Under the pieces are notes generated by a model that saw only the letters and a program-made list of their open reading frames with translations, was not told the DNA's origin and made no database searches. 32,352 nt of DNA from Lachnoclostridium sp. UBA903 (GTDB lineage: Bacteria > Bacillota > Clostridia > Lachnospirales > Lachnospiraceae), in the NCBI GenBank assembly GCA_002294045.1, contig DBEP01000008.1:157139-189490 (forward strand), in the 5' to 3' direction. The position numbers and the translations under genes are program-made. This document shows, one piece after another, positions 25,101-31,718 of this stretch (positions within the stretch are counted from its first letter, which is position 1; each line of letters begins with the position of its first letter).

Positions 25101-27964
25101 TCTTGCGCAGTACCGCTTAATAAAATTCTGTCATTGGAACCGTTTCCGCTAAAGGTATTTTCCGTTATCCCTTCGAAAATGGTGGACGATTTTATACCCT
25201 CCAGATTAATGCTGATAGGAAATGCGGCATTATTCGAAACTGCATTTTCACGAATGCTGCATTCTTCCATATCATAACCGTCCAGGCGGATCCCGTCTAT
25301 TTCGTTATCTTGAATTAAATTATTCTCAATAGTTAACCCGTTTCCCACGGCCTCATATATACATATTCCATATTTAGATGCAGCATCAATTCCGTTATTC
25401 TTTATTATAACAGTCCCGGCGGCATCCTCTTTATAGACCGCAATATTGTTGTAAGCAGATGCGGTAATCCGGGAATTCTCTATGCTGACATGATTTCCTG
25501 ACCTTATCAGTATACCTTCCTGATAGGAGCCGCTTATCTCGGAATTCGTAAGATGAAGCTCTCCCTGTACCTGTAAGGTACTGCCGTTATAACTGTCCAG
25601 CTCATTATAGTAACCACCATATGATATCCTTACAAAATCCCCGGTAAACTCTCCGGTGCTTTCTATGCTGATTCCTTTCCAGCCGCTTTCAGCCCCAATT
25701 TCTTCTTCCTCTGTATTATGCTGGTCCTCATAGGCGGTAAATATGATATTAGCTTCTTCCGTTCCCTGTGCCGCCAGTTTACCCTGCACATTCATGCCTG
25801 CTGCGGAACAGAAATTAATTATCGTTCCGGGCATTATATTCAGGGTCGCACCTTCGGCAATTGTTAAATCACCTTCAACAATATAAATACCGCCTGTAAT
25901 ATCCCAATTAGTATCTTCAGACAGGATGCCGCCTGGAATAACAGTCTGAGTTTCCATAGATAATATGTCACTCCATGCTCCCTTCAGTTCCCCGTTAATT
26001 GCTCTCACACGGTAGGTATTATCTGTGACGGAAGAGGCATTGGAATCCGTATAGCCGGAATCCGTTACCGTATCAATTACCGTTTTGTTGCATTCAATTT
26101 CATATGCCGACGCCCCATCCACAGAATCCCAGGTAAGGTATACGGTCGTTATATCAATTGCCCGTGCCCTAAGATTCATTACTTTGGAAGGTGCTGTTAA
26201 AAGTGTGACGGTATTACTCCACTCCCCCTTTTCCGCTCCCCTGGCAGCTCTGACTTTATATTCATAATAAGAATTTGGCTGTACCTCTGTCTGGATATAG
26301 ACGGTGCTATTACCTGTATTAATAATATCACCGTTTATGCTTAGCTCATAGCTATCCGCACCGGTTGCTGCCGACCAGAGGATTGTTATTCCGTTTTCAC
26401 CTTCTACCGCAGATAGGAGGCTGGGCAGATATGATGGAATTCTTACTGATACGGCATTACTTGCACCGGAGATATTTCCCGCATCATCTCTTGCATGAAC
26501 GGTAAAGGTGTATTCCGCGCCTTCCTCTGTGTCAGTCACAGTAAAGGATGTTTCTCCGTCCGTTGTACCGATTAAATCCGAACCGCTATAGATATCGTAA
26601 CCCACCACGGCAATATTATCCGCAGAGGGCTCCCAGGTAAGAATAATAGATGAGCCGTTGACAATAACAGCTTTAAGAGCAGCCGGTACCGTAGGCGCCT
26701 GAATATCACCTAAACCGGCACTAAGTGTTTCACTTGCATCAGAAAGATTATACAGGGAATCATAGGCCATTACCGTATAATTATAAATAACTCCCGGTAA
26801 AACCTCCTCATCCAAATAATTTGTATCCGTAGTCCTGCCTGACTCGCTTCCATTCCTATAAATAACAAAACCGGCGGCTGCCGTATTCCCAACCGGATTC
26901 TGCCAGCTTAAAGAAATGACAGACCTGGATACTATTACTGCCTGCAGATTTACCGGTGCAGACAAAAGCACCGTATTATCATTATCTGTTACTATATCAA
27001 CTAAATTACTATGTCCTAAAACTTTTCCTTCCTTGTCATATCCAATAAGGTAGAAACTATAGGATGCACCCTTAAATCCTGCATAGGTATACTCCGTATC
27101 TGAAGTTTCCGTTATTTTTACATCATTACAATAGAGCTCATACCGGCTTTCCCCAACACCAGCTATTGTATTCCAGGAGAGAAGGATAGAGGAATCGCTT
27201 ATTACTTCAGCTGTTAAAGATAAAGGCAACTGCTCCGATAAATCGTCTGTCACTGTTTGTGATTGTTTATTTGTCTCAAGTTCAAGAATTTCACTTTCTT
27301 CCGACAGATTTCCGGCAATATCCTTCGCTTTCACAGTAAAATGATAGATTGTATCCGGCTTAAGATTTGCAGCAGTATAACTAGTTATATCCGAGATGCC
27401 AACCAGTATCGAATCAATAAAGATTTCATACGCTGTAACACCTGTATTATCAGTTGAAGGGAGCCATTCAATCGTTGCCGTAGTATCGGTAACAGAAACA
27501 ACGGCGAGATTCTGCGGCACCGCTGGTGCTTCCTTATCCGTCAGTTCCTTATCCGCATCCGTAGTTATATCAGCAAACTCACTTGCGGATGAGAAATTCC
27601 CTGCGGCATCCTTCGCTTTTACCATAAACGAATAGGTTTCCCCATGATTTAAAATAGTATAGGTAAAATCTGTTCCTTTCGTTTCAAATGTTTCCCCGTT
27701 GCAGTAAACTACATAACCTATTACTCCTATATTATCGGTAGAAGCATCCCAGGACAGTGATATCCTATCATAAGTTACTTCCTCTACAGTAATTCCCGTG
27801 GGTGCACTGGGGGCCTGCGTGTCAACTTCTGCAGGCGGCTGTATATTGGTATCTTCCGCACTTGCTTTTTGCATAAGATATGGAAATAGATTAGGTTGTA
27901 CAAAATTCTGAACGACCAATGTAATAATTAATAACAAAGCAATTTTCCTGTAAATTTTTCTCAT
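16175..27964 (-). CDS. Giant secreted RHS/YD-repeat polymorphic toxin with FN3 and beta-helix N-terminus
   Basis: A 3,929-residue protein, start MRKIYRKI at 27964 with GGAGGGG 5 bases upstream; the ATG 21 bases earlier lacks a site. Order: signal peptide (1-34, cleavage near KASAE); about seven fibronectin III domains (45-675); a right-handed beta-helix region of four related blocks of ~290 residues or less (690-1680), each opening with a TIQPGT-V-like cap and I-NNTI-type turns; RHS/YD repeats (about 1740-3500, many YxYDxxGN); the RHS core motif GLYYLNARMYDPGTARFLQED-like near 3510-3530; a glycine-rich hydrophobic linker (3565-3680); a junction (3730-3813); and a 116-residue toxin with NHGRGDH-LNPHQH near 3893-3908. 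RHS shells encapsulate the toxin until delivery. The tail recalls the type 24 polymorphic toxin group (from memory). Confidence 0.93.
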   Translation of the reverse strand: MRKIYRKIALLLIITLVVQNFVQPNLFPYLMQKASAEDTNIQPPAEVDTQAPSAPTGITVEEVTYDRISLSWDASTDNIGVIGYVVYCNGETFETKGTDFTYTILNHGETYSFMVKAKDAAGNFSSASEFADITTDADKELTDKEAPAVPQNLAVVSVTDTTATIEWLPSTDNTGVTAYEIFIDSILVGISDITSYTAANLKPDTIYHFTVKAKDIAGNLSEESEILELETNKQSQTVTDDLSEQLPLSLTAEVISDSSILLSWNTIAGVGESRYELYCNDVKITETSDTEYTYAGFKGASYSFYLIGYDKEGKVLGHSNLVDIVTDNDNTVLLSAPVNLQAVIVSRSVISLSWQNPVGNTAAAGFVIYRNGSESGRTTDTNYLDEEVLPGVIYNYTVMAYDSLYNLSDASETLSAGLGDIQAPTVPAALKAVIVNGSSIILTWEPSADNIAVVGYDIYSGSDLIGTTDGETSFTVTDTEEGAEYTFTVHARDDAGNISGASNAVSVRIPSYLPSLLSAVEGENGITILWSAATGADSYELSINGDIINTGNSTVYIQTEVQPNSYYEYKVRAARGAEKGEWSNTVTLLTAPSKVMNLRARAIDITTVYLTWDSVDGASAYEIECNKTVIDTVTDSGYTDSNASSVTDNTYRVRAINGELKGAWSDILSMETQTVIPGGILSEDTNWDITGGIYIVEGDLTIAEGATLNIMPGTIINFCSAAGMNVQGKLAAQGTEEANIIFTAYEDQHNTEEEEIGAESGWKGISIESTGEFTGDFVRISYGGYYNELDSYNGSTLQVQGELHLTNSEISGSYQEGILIRSGNHVSIENSRITASAYNNIAVYKEDAAGTVIIKNNGIDAASKYGICIYEAVGNGLTIENNLIQDNEIDGIRLDGYDMEECSIRENAVSNNAAFPISINLEGIKSSTIFEGITENTFSGNGSNDRILLSGTAQENITISNCNQFIINNIGVKTGATVTIQPGTVLLGGQGEGIIRIDGKLTALGTEEQPVVFTSVNDPEYGGSGLSGANDAWAGIYVERTGEFLGDYVKVNYAGYYSEQEYQNSSALYIQGGLKLNHSYISGSFQDGIGVNSGADITINNTTVEDSQYSNIAVLKYTYDTGRVTIENSILRNASERGIYVNESGAGELVIRNNTIEGNGEGIGISAHGTGLFSLTGNDIRNSLSYPVILYLDGIESSSVFKGIYDNTFSGNTSADYICLTGSPYHDLTISNNNRYVIENICIPEESTLTIQPGTVLFGYHTKGYLDVSGKLLAEGTADNPIVFTSLFDQKYGGSGVNGFEDNWRGIHVGGTGDFKGDYVTVSYAGYYEDYDEQNNYSAIYVQGRFYLNSSRVIDSVQNGIVIDSDKDVILQNSTLENSGRDNIRIGGVNVGEPIISFLPVGNLQSGSEVPDESEAGSIIVRNNDIRFSHASGIRIVETDESSVIIENNTIENNNGYPVEVELYEMKTQDLFSGIVHNIYRDNNAADYIYLGGTLRTDLTLPKDTYVAGVNISSDSMLTIQGGVTILGAHHGGFSSSGKLLIIGTNEEPVIMTSIYDPSFGGSGVTEDNAWSGITVYGELEAYNLKIRYGNNSNISAYGSITIVNSEITDAKYGIALYDTPFSPFIKYNKFKNNEWAVSYQYRKDMIIDLTYNYWNSVFGPVVGVAYSQGPLTPWIIPEIDSPGEKILFYDSQVGHFVVGFYIPYLGSETAMALHFSQVKGTYAPTGNYSNQFTDMSVKCLDDEISFTRTYNSQDGDEDGIFGKGWTLSYESGITDSKDFERTKIVRLPDGSQENYTVNADGTFTANFSRNTLKKEPNGSYILTKKDRSRYGFNADGRLIRIESKEGNRLTISLNAEGKPGILTDYVGRDYNFTYENGLLKSIEDPAGRTVNYYYDNKRLIKSMDPAGVTTYYDYNPDGYLSEIRDGNNKTLVSVTYKVTDGTVQVDQETDAYGNMKIYAYDNTNGKTIITDSNGRITTQWYDSTYNITHSTDPDGRETKAGYYTEDGINRYGELSFVTDRNGSTTQYERDDNGNIIREIYQDGSYKKYTYDDKNNLTGECDEEGKYTYYIYDSTGTLLIKTVKPFNGTESYSGNEDDEPYAITRYTYYDNGEGGIPVKGLIKTVTDPNGYTITYTYDSYGNIKTATDEESNTTTYTHNAVGWLMSTLSPKNELTRYTYNKNGNLETQVLEGGETTRIYYDTLGRKKQELSPNVYRITPDGEAGYRYTYYPSGKLYTVTDPEDNVTSYTYDRYGNTLTETKPNGSIYSYEYDNMNRAVSEFMQDSDTSDRKLLKSYDYAILNGGVTRTTQVVYLNESETATTVMEYDYAGRLVKQTNPDSGTLKTVYNKNGTIYSVLDALDKTTYHKYDGLNRLVEQWIPFDYGYLYTYKVYSYDGNGNAIFEGTGIAPVSLWDTTYDLIETSYVYGVNDWLYSVYGPGNAVTEYRYDKNGNISAEIVYLDEETTKETEYEYNYLGKVETVTQHAEAGDIYGNGFDDRENITLITSYRYDANGNVISKKTPDQKITAYSYDKLDRQASRTMEDTDEYGNPADITTTATYDFAGNIVTSTDANGNVTKNNYNSRGLLESSVDPEEGKTAYYYDNAGRLVAKVLPESFAEGALLAEMSRSQFVYDRMDRVILEQDIYYNEADNAFKTINAKAYRYDLNGNVIKSLDALGYESGIGATIKDRIESGYGTYNIYNDAGMLVDTISPDSMDRGLLFDVVYDYDAAGRLVYEIDANNVKKNYYYDDAGRLTKATVMDSTEKILKESTYDYMGNILTETDGNGNVTTYSYNRLGLLRARTDPGDESIDDYTIQNQYNEIGQLVYQKNNMGKVLIYTYNHDGQVLTQTGQKEDGSERITVSNAYDKNGNLRFITDANGATTEKVYDGLNREVQSKVTVSGSEQATTNTYDKNGNLLTAKDYLGNIYTNEYDTLDRLIQMTDPYGKVMEKYEYNDNHVQIRSYDALDNVTVYTYDKNNRLISTMDPSGHIISQTYDDTGNIAARKDGNDNVTAYGYDILNRLNKVTNAKGETTAYTYDWNGNMLTQKDGNGNTVTYSYNPANLPVSEEDPNTDEESGRTEHYTYYPDGTLKNKSDRNGSTFAYIYDIHGNLVKETTGDTVITYTYDNNKNMLSMTDGTGITTRTYDELSRTLSKTVPNVGIIFFEYDITEGEESGYSRESSIDPKGNVTDKVYDRAGRLSKVIAGTDVSIYTYYDNGNRESIVYSNGAREEYTYYANNQMETLINKRADGSIMDSYRYTYDNAGNQLTKDETINGIIKGITAYIYDPLNRLDSVTEPGGRTTTYDYDKAGNRLSEIITNGSMVTENSYTYNEQNRLTNIATKVNNVVTGVTEYTYDNNGNQLKSIVNTYAAGAVVSTVATADNTYDPFNQLIRTITEDGTAVNNEYNAEGYRTAKEVDGEKTYYLYEGNKVILELDKEGEQIARNVYGTNLLLRTAEGETYYYLYNGHADVTALITQNGTVASTYYYDAFGNILESTGNANNSILYSGYQYDKETGLYYLNARMYDPGTARFLQEDTYTGDPNDPLSLNLYTYCANEPVMRYDPDGHFWNIIIGGLIGAVVGTGFTAVGDFLDDGKFNSGWKAYAGAAAEGAITGAVVGATGGASLATQLTVGGVAAGAGNAANQYINTGKVDAGQAALAGATDIALGLGMAKAGKLLAATKIGQKVIQKADDAMTAISNKVSKGVAKAVDVEQAVKNKFKKSVSTSADIDLTDLNKVKNPFTNNIATDLPGTGSLDNLGLKTTGDMLDTGSSPYGLLKERGIPATLSEPEINAANAFDFRMQGGPEVNKGLGDKVYIPKDVDGNPVPLAKQRVNGQDIPLPDPAAEGRPHTVLGGKVSLKTGEIYRQSATFLEGTWPPANGQNVPWSEVHWTNHGRGDHLNPHQHIFEYNLDKGGWIRGGQSYFRNR
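16521..16815 (-). repeat. RHS junction, copy A (in-gene reference copy)
   Basis: This DNA encodes the conserved segment between the hydrophobic linker and the variable toxin (from about KKSVSTSADIDLTDL to GGPEVNKGLG). Parts recur at 14418-14609 (copy B) and 12811-13008 (copy C) in the same orientation. It is the homology over which tips can be exchanged. Toxin sequence changes right after NKGLG. Confidence 0.85.
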
Positions 27965-28022
27965 TGAAACCCCTCCAAACCCCAAATTTAGTATTTATAA
28001 TACAATAATTACCATTATTTAC

Positions 28023-28051
28023 ATAATATTACTTATTCAGCAAATTGTCAA
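28023..28051 (-). promoter_or_regulatory. Promoter of the RHS-immunity transcript
   Basis: TTGACA (28046-28051) and TATTAT (28023-28028) on the minus strand with exactly 17 bases between them. Transcription would start near 28016, giving a ~52-base leader before the RHS ATG. This is a near-consensus housekeeping promoter, so the toxin gene is probably expressed. Confidence 0.8.
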
Positions 28052-28221
28052 TATGGCCTTGAGACACTTTTGTAATTTTTTGTTTTTTTAATTCGTTTTA
28101 TGTCATATAAAGTCTCTTCACACAAAAAATGTTTTCTAAATCACTCCCGTCGTAAGATGTCTAGCCAAACAGATGATATGCCGAAAAGAAAGGAATCTTC
28201 CCGTTTAAGGCAGCTCCCTCT

Positions 28222-28398
28222 CTAGTTGATTACAAAATGTTTGGTTGATGCTGAGTTCTGTCTATCATTAATATTTCCACTATAGGTCATATGTTCCAGC
28301 ATTATGCATACCCTGTCTTCAAGCTTTGACATACATTTTAGGCAGGTCTCATAATCAAGTTCCCCCAAGGCCCAGGAGGCATTCGTCGAGATGGACCG
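28222..28398 (-). pseudogene. Unrecognised C-terminal gene fragment
   Basis: An open stretch of about 58 codons with no start, reading NASWALGELDYETCLKCMSK then LEDRVCIMLEHMTYSGNIN and ending KHFVIN. It is bounded upstream by a stop and by the HAD gene end. It reads like the helical tail of a real protein, but I cannot name it. It may be chance. Confidence 0.25.
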
Positions 28399-28431
28399 TC
28401 AGTTTGCAAAATTAGGATTCTTTATCCGCAA

Positions 28432-29106
28432 TCAGCAGGAACACAACAGAAATCGGTTAAACTCATGGAAATTCCCTATAACGTCATCAACCTCATGCAT
28501 ACTTTCAAAAATATACTGCTTATTATGGGGTGCTATCACCACAATATTTCCGATACCTGCTTTTTGGGCAGCATGTATCCCGGTGACAGAATCTTCAAAT
28601 ACGATGCAGTTTTCCCCGGACAGGTTGAATCCTTTTATTGCACGTACATAAAAATCCAAACCGGGCCTGCCGGGAACAATATTGTCTACACATATAATAT
28701 TTTCCGGCGAAAACCACTCATTTATTCTGAGGTTTTCTATATAAAAGCCTAAGTCCGGTTTATTTGTCTCTATCACAAGGAAACGCGGAATCTTCCTTTC
28801 TTTTAATTCATTTAAGAGAAATTCGGCTCCGCAAGCCAATGAAATATGTGCTTTATCTTCCCTGGATAAAATGCGGCACATTTCTTCCTGTTTTTCAGCA
28901 AGTTCCTGAACCTCTGGATCTGACAGATGTCTGCCGGCCAAATATTCCATAACCGTTTTATAACTTTGGCCATATACACATTTTTCAAAATCTAAATGAG
29001 AAATATCCCTGTAAAACTCCATCAGACTAAATAACATCCATGCCCTTTTCCGCTTATCAGAATCCTGGAACAGAATTCCATTAAACCTAAATATGACACC
29101 TTTCAT
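28432..29106 (-). CDS. HAD-superfamily protein lacking the catalytic aspartate
   Basis: A 224-residue protein of the HAD phosphatase / beta-phosphoglucomutase-like subfamily by overall pattern: helical cap (about 20-85), FLVIETNKPD near motif II, PGRPGLDFYVRAIKGF near motif III (R where K is usual) and CIVFEDSVTGIHAAQKAG as motif IV. Motif I, normally DxDGT/V, reads GVIFRFNGILF. The nucleophile aspartate is arginine (codon AGG), and the acid/base aspartate is asparagine. Without the nucleophile no phosphoaspartyl intermediate can form, so it is probably not a phosphatase. It may be a binding protein or a decaying gene. GGAG lies 8 bases before the ATG. It stands alone, with a MITE upstream. 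Confidence 0.75.
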   Translation of the reverse strand: MKGVIFRFNGILFQDSDKRKRAWMLFSLMEFYRDISHLDFEKCVYGQSYKTVMEYLAGRHLSDPEVQELAEKQEEMCRILSREDKAHISLACGAEFLLNELKERKIPRFLVIETNKPDLGFYIENLRINEWFSPENIICVDNIVPGRPGLDFYVRAIKGFNLSGENCIVFEDSVTGIHAAQKAGIGNIVVIAPHNKQYIFESMHEVDDVIGNFHEFNRFLLCSC

Positions 29107-29195
29107 ACCAACAACTCCTGTTATCTATAAATTTAAACCAATATACATAGTACAAAATAACCACACCGGGTATACGGTCAGATACCACATCCTGT

Positions 29196-29360
29196 TAGGG
29201 CGTGTCTGAAAACTGTTTGTGCCGGGCTGAGCGTTCCACTTTGTGGGAGGCAAAGAGCGGTTTTGGGGGCGTAGTGGTGCTACGTTTCCAAAATCGCAAC
29301 GCAGAATACCGCAAAGTGGGGCGGTCAGAACGGTACAATGAGTTTTCAGACACGCCCTAG
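29196..29360. mobile_element. MITE-like palindromic element (type 2)
   Basis: A non-coding element of about 160 bases with ends TAGGGCGTGTCTGAAAACT and its inverse AGTTTTCAGACACGCCCTA, and TA on both sides as possible target duplication. The inner halves are also imperfect inverted repeats (CCACTTTGTGG against CCACTTTGCGG), so it folds into one long hairpin. Its tip GGCGTAGTGGTGCTACG (29268-29284) is the same 17 bases as the tip of the type 1 element. It sits between the HAD gene and the AraC promoter. Confidence 0.85.
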
Positions 29361-29398
29361 TAAATAGATGAAATATTTTATGATTATTTACTGTTTTC

Positions 29399-29427
29399 TT
29401 GACACTTTTTCATCAAGCTAATATAAT
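29399..29427 (+). promoter_or_regulatory. Promoter of the AraC-family gene
   Basis: TTGACA (29399-29404) and TATAAT (29422-29427), both consensus, with 17 bases between. Start near 29434, leaving a leader of about 97 bases. The MITE ends 39 bases upstream. Confidence 0.85.
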
Positions 29428-29482
29428 TATAATGACATGATTTTCATTATTCAATAACAATATTGCCTCAAAACACAATTAT

Positions 29483-29506
29483 TCCGCCATATAAAATAAA
29501 GGCGGA
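29483..29506 (+). other. Leader hairpin before the AraC gene
   Basis: TCCGCC and GGCGGA form a 6-base GC stem with a 12-base AT loop, ending about 8 bases before GAAAGGAG. It could influence ribosome access. It has no T run, so is not a terminator. Confidence 0.5.
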
Positions 29507-29530
29507 TGATAGTGAAAGGAGTAACCTTGT

Positions 29531-30433
29531 ATGCAGATAACCGAAGTTATTGTGGACAAAAACCGCCGTGAACGGATTACACGGGGAACTCCCCTGTTCC
29601 CATGCGCAGTATATTTTTCAGACATTACAAAATATGTTACAGGGGATATTCCATGGCATTGGCATGAGGAAATTGAAATGGTAGTGGTACACAGCGGAAT
29701 GATTTATATTAGTTTTGGCGAAACCGGAATTACACTGAAAAAAGGGGAAGGCGCTTTTATCAATACAAATGTTCTTCATTCCATGCAGATTGCCGGAAAT
29801 GACGGATGTTATCTGATAACCTTCGTTTTTCATCCGAGACTCATTTTTGGTTCACCGGAAAGTATTTTTGAGCAAAAATATGTAAATCCATTGCTCACCT
29901 GTCATTCATTAAGCTTTGTACATTTTACGAAAGAAAACGACTGGCAGTATAATATCATTCAATGCATTCTAAAAGCTTATAAACTATACTCCGATGAGGA
30001 ATACGGTTATGAAATCCTGGTCCGTGAATGCCTCTCGAAGGCCTGGTATTACCTGGTTAAAAATCTTCAGTCGAATATAACAAAACATCATTTAAAAGAA
30101 AATTACGATACCGTACGTATAAAAAAGATGCTGGATTTTATACATAATAACTATGCAGAGCATATCGAACTGCAGCAGATTGCAGATGCAGCCAATATCA
30201 GCGGACGTGAGTGTTTCCGCTGTTTTAAAAGAAGTATCGGTATGACTCCCACCATTTACCTTCTAAAACATCGTGTATCGGTAGCGGCCAAATTCCTGGT
30301 GAATTCAGAAATGCCCGTGACAGAAATCAGCTGTATGTCCGGTTTTAATACTCCAAGTTATTTTTCAAAGGTATTTAAAAACTTTATGGGGTGTCCGCCT
30401 GTCACTTACCGAAAAAAATCGCCAACCACATAG
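29531..30433 (+). CDS. AraC-family transcriptional regulator with cupin sensor domain
   Basis: A 300-residue regulator. The N-terminal cupin (about 35-130) shows IPWHWHEEIEMVVVHSG and KKGEGAFINTNVLHSMQ, the sugar-sensing AraC pattern. The C-terminal double helix-turn-helix (about 195-298) shows IELQQIADAANISGRECFRCF and the signature EISCMSGFNTPSYFSKVFKN then MGCPPVTYRKK. AAAGGAG lies 9 bases before the ATG. It is monocistronic on the plus strand with a strong promoter. No obvious sugar gene is adjacent, so the target may be elsewhere or beyond the rearranged right edge. Confidence 0.9.
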   Translation: MQITEVIVDKNRRERITRGTPLFPCAVYFSDITKYVTGDIPWHWHEEIEMVVVHSGMIYISFGETGITLKKGEGAFINTNVLHSMQIAGNDGCYLITFVFHPRLIFGSPESIFEQKYVNPLLTCHSLSFVHFTKENDWQYNIIQCILKAYKLYSDEEYGYEILVRECLSKAWYYLVKNLQSNITKHHLKENYDTVRIKKMLDFIHNNYAEHIELQQIADAANISGRECFRCFKRSIGMTPTIYLLKHRVSVAAKFLVNSEMPVTEISCMSGFNTPSYFSKVFKNFMGCPPVTYRKKSPTT

Positions 30434-30445
30434 AATGATTGGCGA
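30419..30445 (+). terminator. Hairpin at the end of the AraC gene
   Basis: TCGCCAA and TTGGCGA pair around a 13-base loop containing the stop codon, followed by AT-rich sequence with TTTTTATTTT. It may serve both converging genes. Confidence 0.55.
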
Positions 30446-30469
30446 TAATAAATTTTTATTTTATATCCT

Positions 30470-31717
30470 TTAAGATATCTCTTTAGATTCTAAGCGAATT
30501 ATAGGTCCCGGCGAATTACCTGGTTCCTCCGTTTTCTTCAATTCTTCCGGCTTCTTCAATTCTCCCGGTTTCTCTGGCCCTTCCTGCCCCTCCGGTTTCT
30601 TCAGTTCACCCGGCTTCTCCGGCTCTCCCTGCCCCTCCGGTTTCTCCGGTTTCTCCGGTTCTTCCGGTTTTCCTGGTATCACCGGCTGCAATGTATTTCC
30701 CTCATCATCGGATTCAGCTACATTTACACTGCCAGCTGCCGTGGCAAAAAATGTATTTCCCTTAACATCCGTGTAGGTTACTTCAACTAACAGGCCATTG
30801 GCTTTCGTGTTATTGGGAGCTGTCCATGTCCCCGCATAATATCCGGGGGATACTTCTTTCATGGAAGCCATAACTGATTTCTTAACATCATAATTTGAAA
30901 AAACCAATCGGAAAGATGCCGACCCGCCTTTTCCGCTTCTGAAGCTTACGGTCAATACTTCTCCTGCTGTTAAGGTAATATCCTCAGAGGGTTCCAAATC
31001 TCTTATGCCTTCTTCCTCTCCTATATGAACTCTTCCTTCCGCCACAGCCGATATGGTATTCCCGGCGTTATCGGTAAATTCCGCTTCAACTACAAGTCCG
31101 TTTATTTTAGCTTCCGGTGCTGTCCATGTGCCTACATAGTATCCTTCCTCTGCTTCTTCCATGGAAATCGTATTGTTCCCCTGGACCATAATTCCGCTTG
31201 GAAGAACCAGCCTGAAAGCTCCCTTTCCGCCCGGTTCGCTTCGAAAGCTGACCGTCAGCTGTTCTCCCGGTGCCAAAGTAACATCTTCTGAAGGTTCCAA
31301 ATCAGTTATAACGGGCAGGTCCTTTTTAACAATAACACTGACAGAGCTTTCCGTAATATTTCCTGCCAAATCATATGCCTTTACGTTGAATATATTTTCT
31401 CCTTCCTGTAAAAGTTTCTCCGCATGGAAGGCTCCTTCCACAACTTCAACAGTTTCTTCATTTATTTCCAGTCCGCCAAAATACTCATCTGCAACAGTTC
31501 CTATTATGTCCACTGCTCTTTCATTTGTTATTAGCCCGTCCACAGGTTGTGTAATTATCAATACCGGTGCAGTTTTATCTTTTATTACCGTTTTTCCGGC
31601 TGACGGTTCGGTTTCTTTTCCATTTAGTTCTGAAGCTGCCGTAATTATGCTTTCATCCTCCGTCAACGTTACTTCCTTGCTGAATATTTTATTTACAGCA
31701 TTTACTTCATCAACTTT
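30470..31717 (-). pseudogene. C-terminal part of a bacillopeptidase F-like secreted protein, severed by inversion
   Basis: The minus-strand frame encodes, from the break at 31717: an inter-domain KVDEVNAVNKIFSKEVTL stretch, a bacterial Ig-like domain (TAPVLIITQPVDGLITNERA to VSVIVKKD), two ~95-residue repeats each opening DLEPSED-x-TL and containing TVSFRS and YY-x-GTWTAP, then a repetitive Pro/Glu/Lys tail (PEKPE, KPGELKKPE) ending LESKEIS. A longer ORF starting at 31840 adds 41 residues (MPITFPPGVG...), but that DNA is antisense to the plus-strand fragment, so those residues are spurious. The peptidase and first accessory domains are missing. As it stands there is no promoter or signal peptide. 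Confidence 0.75.
31627..31717 (-). repeat. Left arm of a 91-base perfect inverted repeat
   Basis: Identical, in reverse complement, to 32262-32352 at all 91 positions. It encodes KVDEVNAVNKIFSKEV and on to TAASE on the minus strand. The right arm reaches the window edge, so the true repeat may be longer. Confidence 0.95.
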
Positions 31718-31718
31718 G

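Noticed and set aside
23000..26000. Tandem DNA repeats in the RHS gene as a separate repeat array or CRISPR
   Set aside because: They are degenerate coding repeats of the beta-helix blocks, in frame and without spacers.
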